Under the pieces are notes generated by a model. The model was given only the letters and a program-made list of their open reading frames with translations, did no database searches and was not told the DNA's origin. Shown in pieces: positions 35,701 to 44,342 of a stretch of DNA of 51,116 nt. The stretch is from an uncultured Bacteroidales bacterium (GTDB lineage Bacteria; Bacteroidota; Bacteroidia; Bacteroidales; UBA932), in contig CALUSM010000018.1 in NCBI GenBank assembly GCA_944323445.1, forward strand, positions 1-51,116. The letters run 5' to 3'. The first letter of the stretch is position 1, and each line of letters begins with the position of its first letter. Made by a program: the position numbers and the translations under genes.

Positions 35701-35911
35701 ATGAGTTGATGTCAGGTACTTCGATGACATACGAGCCGTCCAGGTCTGTCTGAGTTCCAATGGTGGTTCCTTCGACAACAACGCTGACGCCCGGCAGGGG
35801 CTCACCGCTTATGTCGGTAACCACTCCTTTCACTTCCTGTGCGTACAATGCCGTGGACATGCACAGCAGGGCCGCCAGAAGAAAGCAGAGCTTTGAAGAT
35901 AATTCTCGCAT
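32705..35911 (-). CDS. susC: SusC/RagA-family TonB-dependent outer-membrane transporter
   Basis: This 1068-residue transporter imports oligosaccharides with energy from TonB. It has a signal peptide (about 1-24), a carboxypeptidase-regulatory-like domain (about 26-110, VKGVVTDISGEPLPGVSVVV) and a plug domain. The plug contains the SusC/RagA hallmark sequences VVIGYATVKRRDLLGSVSS and SRGANGVVIITTKSG. A barrel follows and ends in FGINLTF with the terminal aromatic residue. There is no extra N-terminal STN domain, so no anti-sigma signalling is expected. It is upstream of susD and downstream of the PL1 gene. Confidence 0.95.
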   Translation of the reverse strand: MRELSSKLCFLLAALLCMSTALYAQEVKGVVTDISGEPLPGVSVVVEGTTIGTQTDLDGSYVIEVPDINSSSLQFIFIGMKTQTIPVNGRATIDVVMEDDVTMLEETVVIGYATVKRRDLLGSVSSINSEKIAEQPVTSISQALTGRMAGVSVTTTEGDPDADIKIRVRGGGSITQDSSPLYIVDGFPVDNINDIAASEILSMDVLKDAFSTAIYGSRGANGVVIITTKSGEKGRKVSVSVNAYYGQKWMANREAIQTMDSENFVKFQYELGLIRDNLSDNYEPFFGSFDDIDLYYGLPTNDWVGMVFGNTGQTWNTDVTVSGSGENYNWTLGYAHIDDQAIMIGSSYARDNLNLKAQFKPHKSLTFDINVRYSNMNTRGSGANSMNDAGSTSGNGRLKHAVSYTPIPISSSIQNVDLEEDYGDNAPPLLSVADNDTKRIRSQWNANAALTWEIVPNLRLKVEGGLQDFRQKDNRFYGLTTYYVANTATYKNLPASRYTDRSYQRYRNTNTLSYDFSEVIKDDRHVLNFILGEEMIITKENQITAMIENFPSSFDSDMAWNFMSTGTPISYEDYYDPEDRLLSSFVRANYEFDRRYSIGATFRADGSSKFGPGNRWGFFPSAAASWRISAEPWMKGASGWLDELKIRYSYGTAGNNNIPANQINRVYNGSSTSWISMGNTYYTTGTVMSNPDLKWETTMTHNIGLDFSFFQGRLAGSVEVYQNDTKDLLIEFPIAGSGYETQYRNIGSTRNRGIEVSLNLPIVRKQNFDLSFNANISFNENRVTSLGGLDRIEYATQWASTEIGTDYIVEVGLPIGSMYGYRNDGRYEVDDFNFIDGEWVLKEGVADASAIIGSDYLRPGALKLKDLDGDGVITTADKEVIGNANPLFAGGFSLSGYVYGVDFSANFAYSYGNDVYNANKIEFTSSRKYYNRNLIKQMNVENRWTNVDWETGELINDPDALAAANAGTTMWSPAVGNAVFSDWAVEDGSYLRLQSATIGYTFPEKWTSKAYIRKLRIYATGTNLFCWTNYTGFDPEVDTRRDTPLSPGVDYSAYPKSIGFVFGINLTF

Positions 35912-35944
35912 AAGACGATTGTTTGTATTGGTTAATATTAAATG

Positions 35945-37804
35945 TTAGTTGATTATGTCTTTTACAAGGTAGTGCAGCCAGAGCTCGAGGTTGGTGTACC
36001 GGCCGGTAGGGTCGAGGGTCTTGGTGCTGCCGTCGGCGGGGTTGGTCTTCGAGAGACCGAAATGGTCTTCCCACTCGTCGGGCATGCCGTCGCCGTCGGT
36101 GTCGGTCCAGGGTTCGCCGGACTCGTATGAGGGCCAGCCGCCCACGTCATTCTGGGAGTCGATGATGCCGTGCTTGGAACCTTTGGAGCCGGTATAGGTA
36201 AAGGTGCCCTGGCGGGTTTCCTCTATGATGCGCCCGTCGACGTCGTCACGTACCAAGGAGGCTCCTGCATGGCTGAGCACGCTCTCGTAGGCTTCCTGGG
36301 CGCTCTGTACGTCGATGTAGGAGCCGTTGTAGGAAATGTCGAAGGGGGAGTCGGAGCGGATACCGGAGATATCTCCGCCGGGCAGCGGGCCCTCACCGGT
36401 GTTGGGATGGATTCCGGCCCAGTTGTCGGCGTTGACCTCGTCGATGAGGTGGAGGTAGTCATCGCGGAGCTCGGGGGACGAGCCGTCAAACCAGTTGTCG
36501 GCTACGTAGAACTTTCCCCAGACACCTTTTTCGTTGGTGTTCGACCCGTCGTCGGCATTGGGGCTGAATATCCTGTTTACCAGGACTTTCTTCTCATTTG
36601 TGGCCGCTCCGGGCTTGTAGTAGTTGGCTATGAAATTGAAGGAACCGCCCTCGCCGGCATATCCGGAGTTGTCGGGACCCCAGTTGTAGAATACGTTGTT
36701 GACCAGCTCGGTCTTCTCGTTCTCAGGCATGCCTGTGTAGCGGCTGCCGCAGAGACGGGGATTGCGGCTGGAGTTGTGGGCGATCAGGTTGTGGTGGAAG
36801 GATGCCGGGGTACCGCCCCAGATGCCTGCATAGCCGTGATTGCCTTTGGGGTGAACGGAGTTCTTCAGGCTTTCGCTGATGATGCACCATTGCATGGTGA
36901 AGTTGGTGTTGTCATAGGCGGAGGCGCATTCGTCCGTGCTCCAGCTGAATGAGCAGTGGTCGATGATGATGTTGCTGTGCTCGCGGATAAATATTCCGTC
37001 TGCGTCTTTCTCCGAGGAGCCGTCACCGTCACCGGTCCTTACGCGTATGAAGCGGATAATGACGTTGTCTGCCTTGACATTTATGGGATGTCCCGCCAGG
37101 CAGATACCGTCGCCGGGGGCTGTCTGGCCGGCGATGGTGATGTCACCGTCATTGATGTCCAGGCTGCGCGAGAGATGGATTACTCCGCTCACATCGAAGA
37201 CGATGGTGCGGGGACCCTCATGGTCGACGGCCCAGCGGAATGATCCGGTGCCGTTGTCGTTGAGATTGGTGACGCGGTATACCTTGCCTCCGCGTCCGCC
37301 GGTGGTGAACATTCCACAGCCCTGGGCTGTCGGGAAGGCCCTTACAAACTCGTCGTTCTCGTCCTCGGGGAGACCCAGTTCGGCGATTAGTTCATCGCTG
37401 ATATCGGGAGGCTCGGGAAGTCCTCCGGGGGTGCCGGTAACCGGTTCGGAGTATTCCGATTCGGCGGTGCCGTTGTGGCTGGCGACGGAGAAACTATAGG
37501 TTGTTCCCGTGGTGAGGTCAGAAACGGTGGCCGTGGTGTCACGGGTGGAATTGGCCGAGTGACGGGTGCTGTCGGCCTCAAGCAGTCTCCAGTAGTAGTA
37601 ATCAGCTCCTTCCACGGGACTCCATGCGAATGTCAGGGATGTCTCGGAGGAGGAGACCAGACGCACATTCCGGGGCACTCCGTCTGTCTCCTCGCCCTCA
37701 GGTACAGGGCTCTTGTCGCATCCGCAGAACAGGACTGACGGAATTGCCACGAGCGCGGCAATAGCGGAGAACCTCCAGAAGTTAAAATTAGTGAACTTTT
37801 TCAT
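35945..37804 (-). CDS. Pectate lyase, PL1 family, with N-terminal FN3 domain (lipoprotein)
   Basis: The 619-residue product has a lipoprotein signal ending LFCGC and an FN3-type domain (about 35-125, [20 protein letters not shown]). It then has a parallel beta-helix of polysaccharide lyase family 1. That part includes [77 protein letters not shown] and [17 protein letters not shown]. The last carries the RNPR-type arginine region of the family. It cuts homogalacturonan by beta-elimination. I start at the ATG at 37804 (MKKFTNFNF), since the frame's first ATG (37819) overlaps the stop of the preceding gene. Confidence 0.9.
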   Translation of the reverse strand: MKKFTNFNFWRFSAIAALVAIPSVLFCGCDKSPVPEGEETDGVPRNVRLVSSSETSLTFAWSPVEGADYYYWRLLEADSTRHSANSTRDTTATVSDLTTGTTYSFSVASHNGTAESEYSEPVTGTPGGLPEPPDISDELIAELGLPEDENDEFVRAFPTAQGCGMFTTGGRGGKVYRVTNLNDNGTGSFRWAVDHEGPRTIVFDVSGVIHLSRSLDINDGDITIAGQTAPGDGICLAGHPINVKADNVIIRFIRVRTGDGDGSSEKDADGIFIREHSNIIIDHCSFSWSTDECASAYDNTNFTMQWCIISESLKNSVHPKGNHGYAGIWGGTPASFHHNLIAHNSSRNPRLCGSRYTGMPENEKTELVNNVFYNWGPDNSGYAGEGGSFNFIANYYKPGAATNEKKVLVNRIFSPNADDGSNTNEKGVWGKFYVADNWFDGSSPELRDDYLHLIDEVNADNWAGIHPNTGEGPLPGGDISGIRSDSPFDISYNGSYIDVQSAQEAYESVLSHAGASLVRDDVDGRIIEETRQGTFTYTGSKGSKHGIIDSQNDVGGWPSYESGEPWTDTDGDGMPDEWEDHFGLSKTNPADGSTKTLDPTGRYTNLELWLHYLVKDIIN

Positions 37805-37811
37805 ATCTCTG

Positions 37812-39053
37812 TTACTCATTGAAAAGTCTGTCGTATTCGAGACTTGCGTTGATGTAGGGACCTATGCCCTTGGGATCGTTGCTGCGTCTCTTTTCATTGA
37901 TGTAGTAGTCGTAGTCGCCGCTGCGGTTCTCCTTGCCGCCGAGGCCTGCCACCTCGCAGCAGTCCTTGATGGCGGGCAGGCCATGCCCGTCGGTGTAGAG
38001 GAAATAGTCGAGGAAGCCCTCGTAGGTGCTTTTGGCCCAGTCCTTGAGGTCGGGGGAGAGGTAGCCCATGCGGACTCCCTTGAGGAGGGAGTAGGAGAAC
38101 ATGGCGGAGCAGGTGGCCTCGAGGTAGTTGCCCTCGCGTCCGGGGCAGTCGAGGACCTGGTACCACATGCCAGTGGCGGGGTCAGCGTAGTCGGGCAGTA
38201 CTTCGTAGATGCCCTGCAGTATGGCGATGAGGGAGTCGCGTCCCTCGGTACCGGCCGGAATGTAGTCCAGGGCATCCACAATGCCCATGGTGTACCAGCC
38301 CAGGGCCCTGCCCCAGGCGTGGTCGGACTGACCGGTGAGGGAGTCGCTCCAGAACATCTGCCGGGACTCGTCCCAGGCGTGGCGGTAGAGGCCGGTGGCG
38401 GGGTCGTAGGTATGCCTGGCCACGGTAAGGAAATGATTGATGACGTCCCTGTAGATGGAGTCTCTGTCTTCAGGGGCATCGTAAATGGCCGCATAGTGGG
38501 CGTAGAAGGGCTGGGCCATGTACAGGCCGTCGAGCCACATCTGATGGGGGTAGGTCTGCTTGTGCCAGAAGCCCCCTTCGCTGGTGCGGGGATGGTCCTT
38601 GAGCTGGTCGCGCAGGGTCTGCATGGCGGTCATCCAGCGGGCGTCGCCTGTGCGGTCATAGAGGACGAAGAGGGCGTTGCCGGGGCAGACGTGGTCGGTG
38701 TTGAAGTTGGACTTCTTGTACTTGTAGATGACGCCGGCGGTGTCCACGGCTCTTTCGTACCAGTCCTGCACATAATCGAAAATGTCCTGATACTCGGGAG
38801 CCTCGCCGTAGGCCTCCCACACTTCGAGGAAGGACATCAGCTCCAGGCCGGTGGTGTAGTTCCACTTGAGCCGTCCTTCCATTCCGTCCAGATAGGTGCC
38901 GTCGGGGCAGCGGCTCATCTCGGCCCGGACCATGCTCAGGGCATTGGCCTTGCCGTCAATGCGGGAGCTCCCTGATGAGCAGGATGCGGTCAGCAGAAGG
39001 AAGGCTCCAGCCGCCGCTGCTGTGATTATTGATATTGTAGTGTGCTGTTTCAT
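37812..39053 (-). CDS. GH105 unsaturated rhamnogalacturonyl hydrolase (lipoprotein)
   Basis: This family removes the unsaturated uronate that pectate and rhamnogalacturonan lyases leave at the non-reducing end. The 413-residue product has a lipobox at C25 (TASC) and the (alpha/alpha)6 barrel pattern. The catalytic acid is D175 in the conserved [14 protein letters not shown], and [20 protein letters not shown] is the second family signature. It lies 21 nt after the CE12-CE8 gene and just before the PL1 gene, so it acts on the PL1 product in the periplasm. The released sugar goes to KduI and KduD. Confidence 0.92.
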   Translation of the reverse strand: MKQHTTISIITAAAAGAFLLLTASCSSGSSRIDGKANALSMVRAEMSRCPDGTYLDGMEGRLKWNYTTGLELMSFLEVWEAYGEAPEYQDIFDYVQDWYERAVDTAGVIYKYKKSNFNTDHVCPGNALFVLYDRTGDARWMTAMQTLRDQLKDHPRTSEGGFWHKQTYPHQMWLDGLYMAQPFYAHYAAIYDAPEDRDSIYRDVINHFLTVARHTYDPATGLYRHAWDESRQMFWSDSLTGQSDHAWGRALGWYTMGIVDALDYIPAGTEGRDSLIAILQGIYEVLPDYADPATGMWYQVLDCPGREGNYLEATCSAMFSYSLLKGVRMGYLSPDLKDWAKSTYEGFLDYFLYTDGHGLPAIKDCCEVAGLGGKENRSGDYDYYINEKRRSNDPKGIGPYINASLEYDRLFNE

Positions 39054-39074
39054 ATTGTCCTTGCTTGTATTGTC

Positions 39075-40799
39075 CTACCTGTTGTCCTCGGGATTCCAGG
39101 CCTTGGTGTCGGTGTCCTGGTGCATTACCTTCTCGAAGGTGTATTCCGCTGCCTGCTTCCTGGTCAGCTGAGTGGACCATTTTACCCTGGTGTCAGGGGA
39201 GGCGCCGGGACCGTAGCTGCCGTACTCCGCGTAGAATGCGGTGCCCTCACCGGAGGGCCAGAGCTCCCGGGGCCAGCTCTTCCAGCCGTCGGGATGGATG
39301 TGGGAGCCGAGCTCGCAGTCGATGAAGACGGTGTTGGCGTAGGGTCTCCAGGGGCGGCCGAGGTAGACTTTGTCCACACCCTCGGCGGCGGTCAGGCGGC
39401 AGTTGTGGAATACGTAGCCGTATTTCTGGCCCTCGGGGGTGGAGGCTGCCGTCACATAGCTGTTCTTCTTGCTGTGGATGGTGCAGTTCTCGAAGTAGGC
39501 GACGGAGGGGCCGAAGATGAAGTCGGTAGTGCCCTCGATGTAGCAGTTCAGGAAGTAGTTGCGGCAGGGACCGCCTTCCTTGTTCCAGCGTCCGTAGGTG
39601 TAGATGGTGTCCTGGTTGGCGATGATGCGGCAGTTCTTGAAGTAGAGGTGGTCGCCGTTGGTGAAGAGGGCCACTGCCTGGCCTATCTCCTTGCCTTCGC
39701 CGGCGGGGTTGAGTATCGTGAGGTTCTCTAAGGTCACGTAGGAGGAGTGGATGTAGAATCCGGCGCTGCCCGATGTGCCTACGTTGAAGTCCCTGCCGGG
39801 CCACATCTGTTTGGCGTACTTGCCGCAGGAGATGACGGTGCTGTCGGCGCTCTCACCGATGATGTGGAGGCGGAACTTGTTGTGGGGTATGGTCACCATC
39901 TCGTTGTAGACTCCGTTGCGGATGAGGATTCTGGTTATCTCCTCGTGGGAGTAGTCGGGGCAGGCGTCGATGGCTTCCTGCACCGTGAAGTAGTCGCCGG
40001 TGCCGTCCTGGGCCACTACGATGTCGTAGTAGACGAAGTGACGGGCTATCTCGGGTAACTGTTTCGCTATCTCACCGCAGATCAGACTTGCAACCTTGCG
40101 GGCTCCCCTGGCGTTGGTATGGGTGTTGTCGGTCTTGCCCTCTGGCATGGCGGGAACCGTGCCGGGTGCGACCCACATGAAGTATTCGCGGGAGGCGGTG
40201 TCACCCAGGCTCTTGAGCCAGCCCATGGTGACCTTGGTGATATCCAGGAGGGTGACGTTCTCCTGCTCGGCCACCTGCTTCATGGCCTCGGGATAGTCCT
40301 CCAGGCAGGTCTCGTCGAGGGTGTCGGCCTTGAACCATCTGCGGGAGACGGGGGTGAGGAGGACGGGGGTGGCGCCTTTCTCGCGTGCTACCTTTATATA
40401 GTGGCGCAGGTTGTCCTGGTAGGCTCCCCATGCGGCGGCGTAGCGGGTGGTGTCGGACTGCTTGGAGTCGTTGTGCCCGAACTGGATGAAGAGGTAGTCC
40501 CCCTTCTTTAGATTGGCCTCGACCTTGGCCCAGTGGCCCAGGGTCATGAAACTCTTTGTGCTGCGGCCGTTGTGGGCGTAGTTGATGACATTGACGCTGT
40601 CATCCAGGAAGTTGGGAAACATCATTCCCCAGCCGCGCTCGGGGTTGCCTCCGCTCAGGTCCTTGGGGGCCATGGTGGAGTCGCCGATGAGGTGGATGGT
40701 GAAGCTGCTTCTGCCCTGTGTCGCCGAGGATGTCAGCAGGAGGGAGGCTGCGGCGAGGGAAAGGAACATGACGATTTTTTTTAGTGACCAATTTTTCAT
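39075..40799 (-). CDS. Bifunctional rhamnogalacturonan acetylesterase (CE12) - pectin methylesterase (CE8)
   Basis: This is a fusion of two pectin esterases behind one signal peptide (about 1-28). The first half (about 33-252) is an SGNH hydrolase of CE12 type: GDST with S41, N81-region glycine/asparagine block, FGHND (107-111), and D223/H226 in KTDNTHTN. The second half (about 256-570) is a CE8 beta-helix: Q373 (GQAVALFTNGD), Q395-D396 (NQDTIYTYGR), D425 (GTTDFIFG) and R481/W483 (YLGRPWRPYA). It would remove acetyl groups and methyl esters so that the lyase and GH28 can cut. It lies 8 nt after the GH28 gene. Confidence 0.9.
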   Translation of the reverse strand: MKNWSLKKIVMFLSLAAASLLLTSSATQGRSSFTIHLIGDSTMAPKDLSGGNPERGWGMMFPNFLDDSVNVINYAHNGRSTKSFMTLGHWAKVEANLKKGDYLFIQFGHNDSKQSDTTRYAAAWGAYQDNLRHYIKVAREKGATPVLLTPVSRRWFKADTLDETCLEDYPEAMKQVAEQENVTLLDITKVTMGWLKSLGDTASREYFMWVAPGTVPAMPEGKTDNTHTNARGARKVASLICGEIAKQLPEIARHFVYYDIVVAQDGTGDYFTVQEAIDACPDYSHEEITRILIRNGVYNEMVTIPHNKFRLHIIGESADSTVISCGKYAKQMWPGRDFNVGTSGSAGFYIHSSYVTLENLTILNPAGEGKEIGQAVALFTNGDHLYFKNCRIIANQDTIYTYGRWNKEGGPCRNYFLNCYIEGTTDFIFGPSVAYFENCTIHSKKNSYVTAASTPEGQKYGYVFHNCRLTAAEGVDKVYLGRPWRPYANTVFIDCELGSHIHPDGWKSWPRELWPSGEGTAFYAEYGSYGPGASPDTRVKWSTQLTRKQAAEYTFEKVMHQDTDTKAWNPEDNR

Positions 40800-40807
40800 G
40801 CCTTGGG

Positions 40808-42475
40808 TTATTTTTCTTTGTAGGTGTAGTTTTCAACTTTGTATGTTGTGATGGGCTCTCCCTCCTCAGGGTGAATGGTTACATTTGTGAGGGTCACGTC
40901 CTTGGAGAAGCATATCTGTGCGCCGGTGCGGCTGGTGATGACGCAGTCGGTGACATGGATGTTGGAGACGGGCATCTCCGGCAGGCCGTTGAAATACATG
41001 GCGCGGGAGGCTCCGTTGCAGACTACGCGCTCGATGTAGATGTCGCGGAACTCCGGAGTGGTCTCGTCCACGGGCATGGGCTCGGGCTCCTTGTAGTTGC
41101 CCTGCTGTTTCATGGCGTCTACTGCGGACATGTTGCCGTAGAAGAGGTCGAAGAGCAGTGGCTCGGTTACGATATCGGTCATGTAGATGTCTCTGATGAA
41201 TATGTTCCGGACTACGCCGCCGCGGCCTCTCTTGCTCTTGAAGCGCAGGCCTACGTCGGTGCCGAGGAAGCGGCAGTTGGACACTACTATGTTCTCGACT
41301 CCGCCGGACATCTCGCTCCCGACTACGAATCCGCCGTGGCCGTGGTAGACGAAGCAGTTGTCAATGAGCAGGTTCCTGGTGGGCATGGCCCTGCGGCGGC
41401 CGTCCTCGTCCTTGCCGGACTTGATGCAGATGCCGTCGTCGCCTACGTCGAATGACGAATTGGTCAGGATGACGTTCTCGCACGACTCGATGTCGATGCC
41501 GTCCCCGTTCTGGGAGTAGGCGGGGTTGCGCACCACGATGTCATTGACGATAACGTTGGTGCACATCAGGGGATGTATGTTCCATGCGGGAGAATTCTGG
41601 AAGGTGGGGCCCTCGAGGAGGACGTTCTCGCACTCGCGGATGCTTACCATCACCGGGCGGAGGAAGTCCCTGACGCTCTCCCAGAACTCGTCGTCGAACT
41701 CACCTATGGGAACGTTCAGACCCTTGTCGCTGAGCTGCTCCGCGCGGATGTAGTCCTCGGAGGGGTACCAGGTGTTGCCTTTCTCGTTGAGCACTCCGCC
41801 GGAGGCCACTTTTTCCTTCCACTGGGAGGATGTGACCTTGGATTTTTTCAGAGGTCTCCATGCGTCACCGGAACCGTCGATCACTCCCTCGCCGGTGATG
41901 GAGATGTTTTTCTCCCTGTAGGCGTTGATGGGGGAGGTGCAGCGGCGGGTGTCGAGACCTTCGAAGGAGGTCTCTATGATGGGGTAGAGGTCTTTGTCGG
42001 GGGAGAAGAGAATCACTGCGTTCTGAGTCAGATGCAGGTCTATGTTGCTCCTGAGGGTGATAGGGCCGGTGAGCCAGATGCCGGCCGGTACGTCCAGGTG
42101 GCCGCCTCCCAGCTCTGCGAGAGCGTCGATGGCCCGAGCGAATGCTTCGGTGTTCAGGGTCACTCCGTCACCTACGGCTCCGAAGTCGGTAAGGCATACC
42201 CGGCGGTCGGGAATCTCGGGGCGGGTTACGCGGGGCATCTCGAAGGGGAGGTTATTATATAGGTGTGCGAATTCACAGTCGCTCGCGGTTCTGTATCCGT
42301 CAGTAGCGGCGGAAGGGGTTGTTTCGTGCATTTCGGGTGCGTACACGGTGTTTCGTGCAAAAAAAGATGTGCCTGACTCCTCGGGAGAAGAGGCGTCGGC
42401 TGTCGGTGTTGTTGCGCAGAAAGCGCTTAAAACCAATGCTTTGAGAACTTGTCTCGAAATAAGTTTAGATTTCAC
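40808..42475 (-). CDS. GH28 polygalacturonase
   Basis: The enzyme hydrolyses alpha-1,4-galacturonosyl bonds. The 555-residue product has a signal peptide (about 1-28) and a beta-helix with the GH28 motifs. These are NGDGID (323-328), GDDGICIKSG with D346 and D347, GHGG with H380, and the basic pair R411/K413 in GLRFKSKRG. It starts at GTG (42473-42475), which opens directly into a typical signal peptide; no ATG is suitable nearby. It is the first gene of the pectin operon. A -7 box and two operator half-sites lie upstream, so it is probably controlled with kdgK and uxaBC. Confidence 0.93.
   Translation of the reverse strand: MKSKLISRQVLKALVLSAFCATTPTADASSPEESGTSFFARNTVYAPEMHETTPSAATDGYRTASDCEFAHLYNNLPFEMPRVTRPEIPDRRVCLTDFGAVGDGVTLNTEAFARAIDALAELGGGHLDVPAGIWLTGPITLRSNIDLHLTQNAVILFSPDKDLYPIIETSFEGLDTRRCTSPINAYREKNISITGEGVIDGSGDAWRPLKKSKVTSSQWKEKVASGGVLNEKGNTWYPSEDYIRAEQLSDKGLNVPIGEFDDEFWESVRDFLRPVMVSIRECENVLLEGPTFQNSPAWNIHPLMCTNVIVNDIVVRNPAYSQNGDGIDIESCENVILTNSSFDVGDDGICIKSGKDEDGRRRAMPTRNLLIDNCFVYHGHGGFVVGSEMSGGVENIVVSNCRFLGTDVGLRFKSKRGRGGVVRNIFIRDIYMTDIVTEPLLFDLFYGNMSAVDAMKQQGNYKEPEPMPVDETTPEFRDIYIERVVCNGASRAMYFNGLPEMPVSNIHVTDCVITSRTGAQICFSKDVTLTNVTIHPEEGEPITTYKVENYTYKEK
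42322..42359. promoter_or_regulatory. Two operator-like half-sites within the GH28 coding region
   Basis: TTTCGTGCA occurs at 42322-42330 and again at 42351-42359, inside codons for FFARNTV and EMHETT. Both lack a matching right half. They may be auxiliary repressor contacts or chance. Confidence 0.3.
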
Positions 42476-42502
42476 GCGTGTTTCTTTTTTGTAATTACGT
42501 TA

Positions 42503-42510
42503 CAAAGATA
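42503..42510 (-). promoter_or_regulatory. Putative promoter -7 box of the pectin operon (TATCTTTG)
   Basis: TATCTTTG on the minus strand matches TAnnTTTG, 27 nt upstream of the GTG start of the GH28 gene and 17 nt from the first operator half-site. Confidence 0.6.
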
Positions 42511-42517
42511 AATATAT

Positions 42518-42560
42518 TTCCGTTCCCGTGCACGAAAATTTTCAAAAAAGTGCACGAAAA
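42518..42560. promoter_or_regulatory. Two operator copies upstream of the pectin operon
   Basis: GTGCACGAAAA, a perfect half of the kdgK palindrome, occurs at 42528-42538 and 42550-42560. The spacing is 22 bp, about two helical turns. The left half of the first copy (42518-42527) matches at 7 of 10 positions; that of the second matches at 5 of 10. The sites cover the -33 region of the GH28 promoter. Confidence 0.65.
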
Positions 42561-42632
42561 TACCAAAATTGTTATCTACGGCATATTGTGCCGTGCGTGC
42601 ATGGATGTTGTTTTACCGCCCTGATGCTGTCG

Positions 42633-43220
42633 TCAGCGCTCAGGTGTATTCTGTTTTCTGAGGGTGATGCGGCATCCGTCGAGGCTGTCGACGATGGCGA
42701 GGCTCTGGATGTTGCAGCCCATCTGCCGTAGGCGGTCGCCGCCGCCCTGGAAGCCTTTCTCTATGATGAATCCCATGCCGGCGATGGAAGCGCCTGACTG
42801 GCGGGCGAGGTCGATCATGCCCATGGCCGCGTTGCCGTATGCTAAGAAGTCGTCGATGAAGATGACGCGGTCGGAGGGGGTGAGGAAGTTGCGGCTGATG
42901 CAGACTGTGTAGGTGCGGTCCTTGGTGAAGGAGTGGACCTCTGAGATGAGCATGCCGTCCATTGTGCTGGGCTGTTTCTTCTTGATGAAGACTACGGGCA
43001 GCTGGCGGATGTAGCCGAGCATGATGGCGGGGGCGATGCCGCTGGCCTCGATGGTGACTATCTTGTTGTAGCTGACGTTGTCGAAGCGGCGGCTGAACTC
43101 GCGGGCCACCTCGTACATCAGATTGGGGTCGAGCTGGTGGTTGAGGAAGCTGTCCACCTTGAGGATCCCTCCGGGCAGGGACCGGCCGTCCTGGAGTATG
43201 CGGTCATAGAGCAGTTTCAT
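42633..43220 (-). CDS. xpt: Xanthine phosphoribosyltransferase
   Basis: Xpt salvages xanthine to XMP using PRPP. The 195-residue product has the family start [23 protein letters not shown] (split here: [25 protein letters not shown]). The PRPP-binding loop at 119-131 is [13 protein letters not shown], and IEASGIAPA is at about 58-66. It is cytoplasmic. It stands alone, divergent from the zinc dehydrogenase, and has no evident link to pectin use. No purine riboswitch was recognised in the short upstream region. Confidence 0.93.
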   Translation of the reverse strand: MKLLYDRILQDGRSLPGGILKVDSFLNHQLDPNLMYEVAREFSRRFDNVSYNKIVTIEASGIAPAIMLGYIRQLPVVFIKKKQPSTMDGMLISEVHSFTKDRTYTVCISRNFLTPSDRVIFIDDFLAYGNAAMGMIDLARQSGASIAGMGFIIEKGFQGGGDRLRQMGCNIQSLAIVDSLDGCRITLRKQNTPER

Positions 43221-43255
43221 GGGATGGTGTGTGAATAATTGTCGCGAATATACAT

Positions 43256-43263
43256 TAATTTTG
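43256..43263 (+). promoter_or_regulatory. Putative -7 box (TAATTTTG) of the zinc dehydrogenase gene
   Basis: TAATTTTG matches TAnnTTTG and ends 6 nt before the ATG at 43270, which would give an almost leaderless mRNA. Confidence 0.45.
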
Positions 43264-43269
43264 CGCTCT

Positions 43270-44307
43270 ATGAAAGCCTATACGTATCTTGGACAAGGAA
43301 AGGCGGCCCTGCTCGACAAGCCGGAGCCGCAGCTGCAGGGACCGCGCGATGCCCTGGTGCGGGTGACCCTCGGGAGCATCTGCACGAGTGACCTGCATAT
43401 TCTGCACGGAAGCGTGCCCCGGGCCGTGCCTGGGATTACTCTCGGACACGAGATGGTCGGGGTGGTGGAGGCCGTCGGCTCTGCCGTGGGCTCTGTCCGG
43501 CCGGGCGACCGGGTGGCGGTCAATGTGGAGACGTTCTGCGGCTCGTGCTTCTTCTGCCGTCACGGCTATGTGAACAACTGCAGCGACCCGCTCGGAGGCT
43601 GGGCCCTCGGCTGCCGCATCGACGGCGGTCAGGCGGAGTACGTCCGGGTGCCGTACGCCGACCAGGGGCTGACCCGCATTCCGGACGGGGTGAGTGATGC
43701 TCAGGCGCTGTTTACCGGGGACCTGCTGGCTACCGGGTTCTGGGCTGCCCGCATTTCTGAGATCGTTCCTGAGGAGGATACCGTCCTGATTATCGGTGCC
43801 GGACCGACCGGTATATGCACCCTGCTGTGCGTGATGCTCCGCAGGCCCCGCCGCATCATTGTCTGTGAGAAATCCCCGGAGCGCAGGCGTTTTGTCCGGG
43901 AGCATTATCCCGAGGTGGTGGTGACCGACCCGGAGCACTGTTTGTGTACTGTTCTGGAATATAGCGAACATGGAGGTGCCGATACCGTTCTGGAGGTGGC
44001 CGGTACGGAGGAGACCTTCCGCATGGCCTGGGAATGTGCCCGTCCCAATGCCGTCGTGACCGTAGTCGCCATGTACGACCGCCCTCAGGTGCTGCCCCTG
44101 CCCGACATGTACGGCAAGAACCTGACATTCAAGACCGGAGGCGTGGACGGCTGCGACTGCGCGGAAATCCTCCACCTCATCGCCGACGGCCGTCTCGACG
44201 CCACACCGCTCATCACCCACCGCTTCCCCCTCAGCCGCATCGAGGAGGCCTGCCGCCTCTTCGCCTCACACGCCGACGGAGTCATCAAGGTCGCCGTCGA
44301 GCCTTAG
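43270..44307 (+). CDS. Zinc-dependent medium-chain alcohol dehydrogenase
   Basis: The 345-residue product is an MDR-family dehydrogenase. Catalytic zinc ligands are C38, H60 and E61 (LGHEMVG); the structural zinc site is C90, C93, C96 and C104. The Rossmann motif is GAGPTG near 177-182. Substrate is unclear: it resembles the threonine/sorbitol/formaldehyde dehydrogenase-like group of zinc enzymes. I start at the ATG at 43270 ([14 protein letters not shown]); the longer frame from 43219 runs through the promoter region. It is divergent from xpt and followed by a repeat-rich spacer. Confidence 0.88.
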   Translation: MKAYTYLGQGKAALLDKPEPQLQGPRDALVRVTLGSICTSDLHILHGSVPRAVPGITLGHEMVGVVEAVGSAVGSVRPGDRVAVNVETFCGSCFFCRHGYVNNCSDPLGGWALGCRIDGGQAEYVRVPYADQGLTRIPDGVSDAQALFTGDLLATGFWAARISEIVPEEDTVLIIGAGPTGICTLLCVMLRRPRRIIVCEKSPERRRFVREHYPEVVVTDPEHCLCTVLEYSEHGGADTVLEVAGTEETFRMAWECARPNAVVTVVAMYDRPQVLPLPDMYGKNLTFKTGGVDGCDCAEILHLIADGRLDATPLITHRFPLSRIEEACRLFASHADGVIKVAVEP

Positions 44308-44342
44308 CGCCGCAGCCCTGCCGCAGAATCCTCTCTCACCGG

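Noticed and set aside
42590..42632. Terminator after xpt
   Set aside because: A short imperfect hairpin (GCTG/CAGC with flanking pairs) is present, but no T run follows on the minus strand.
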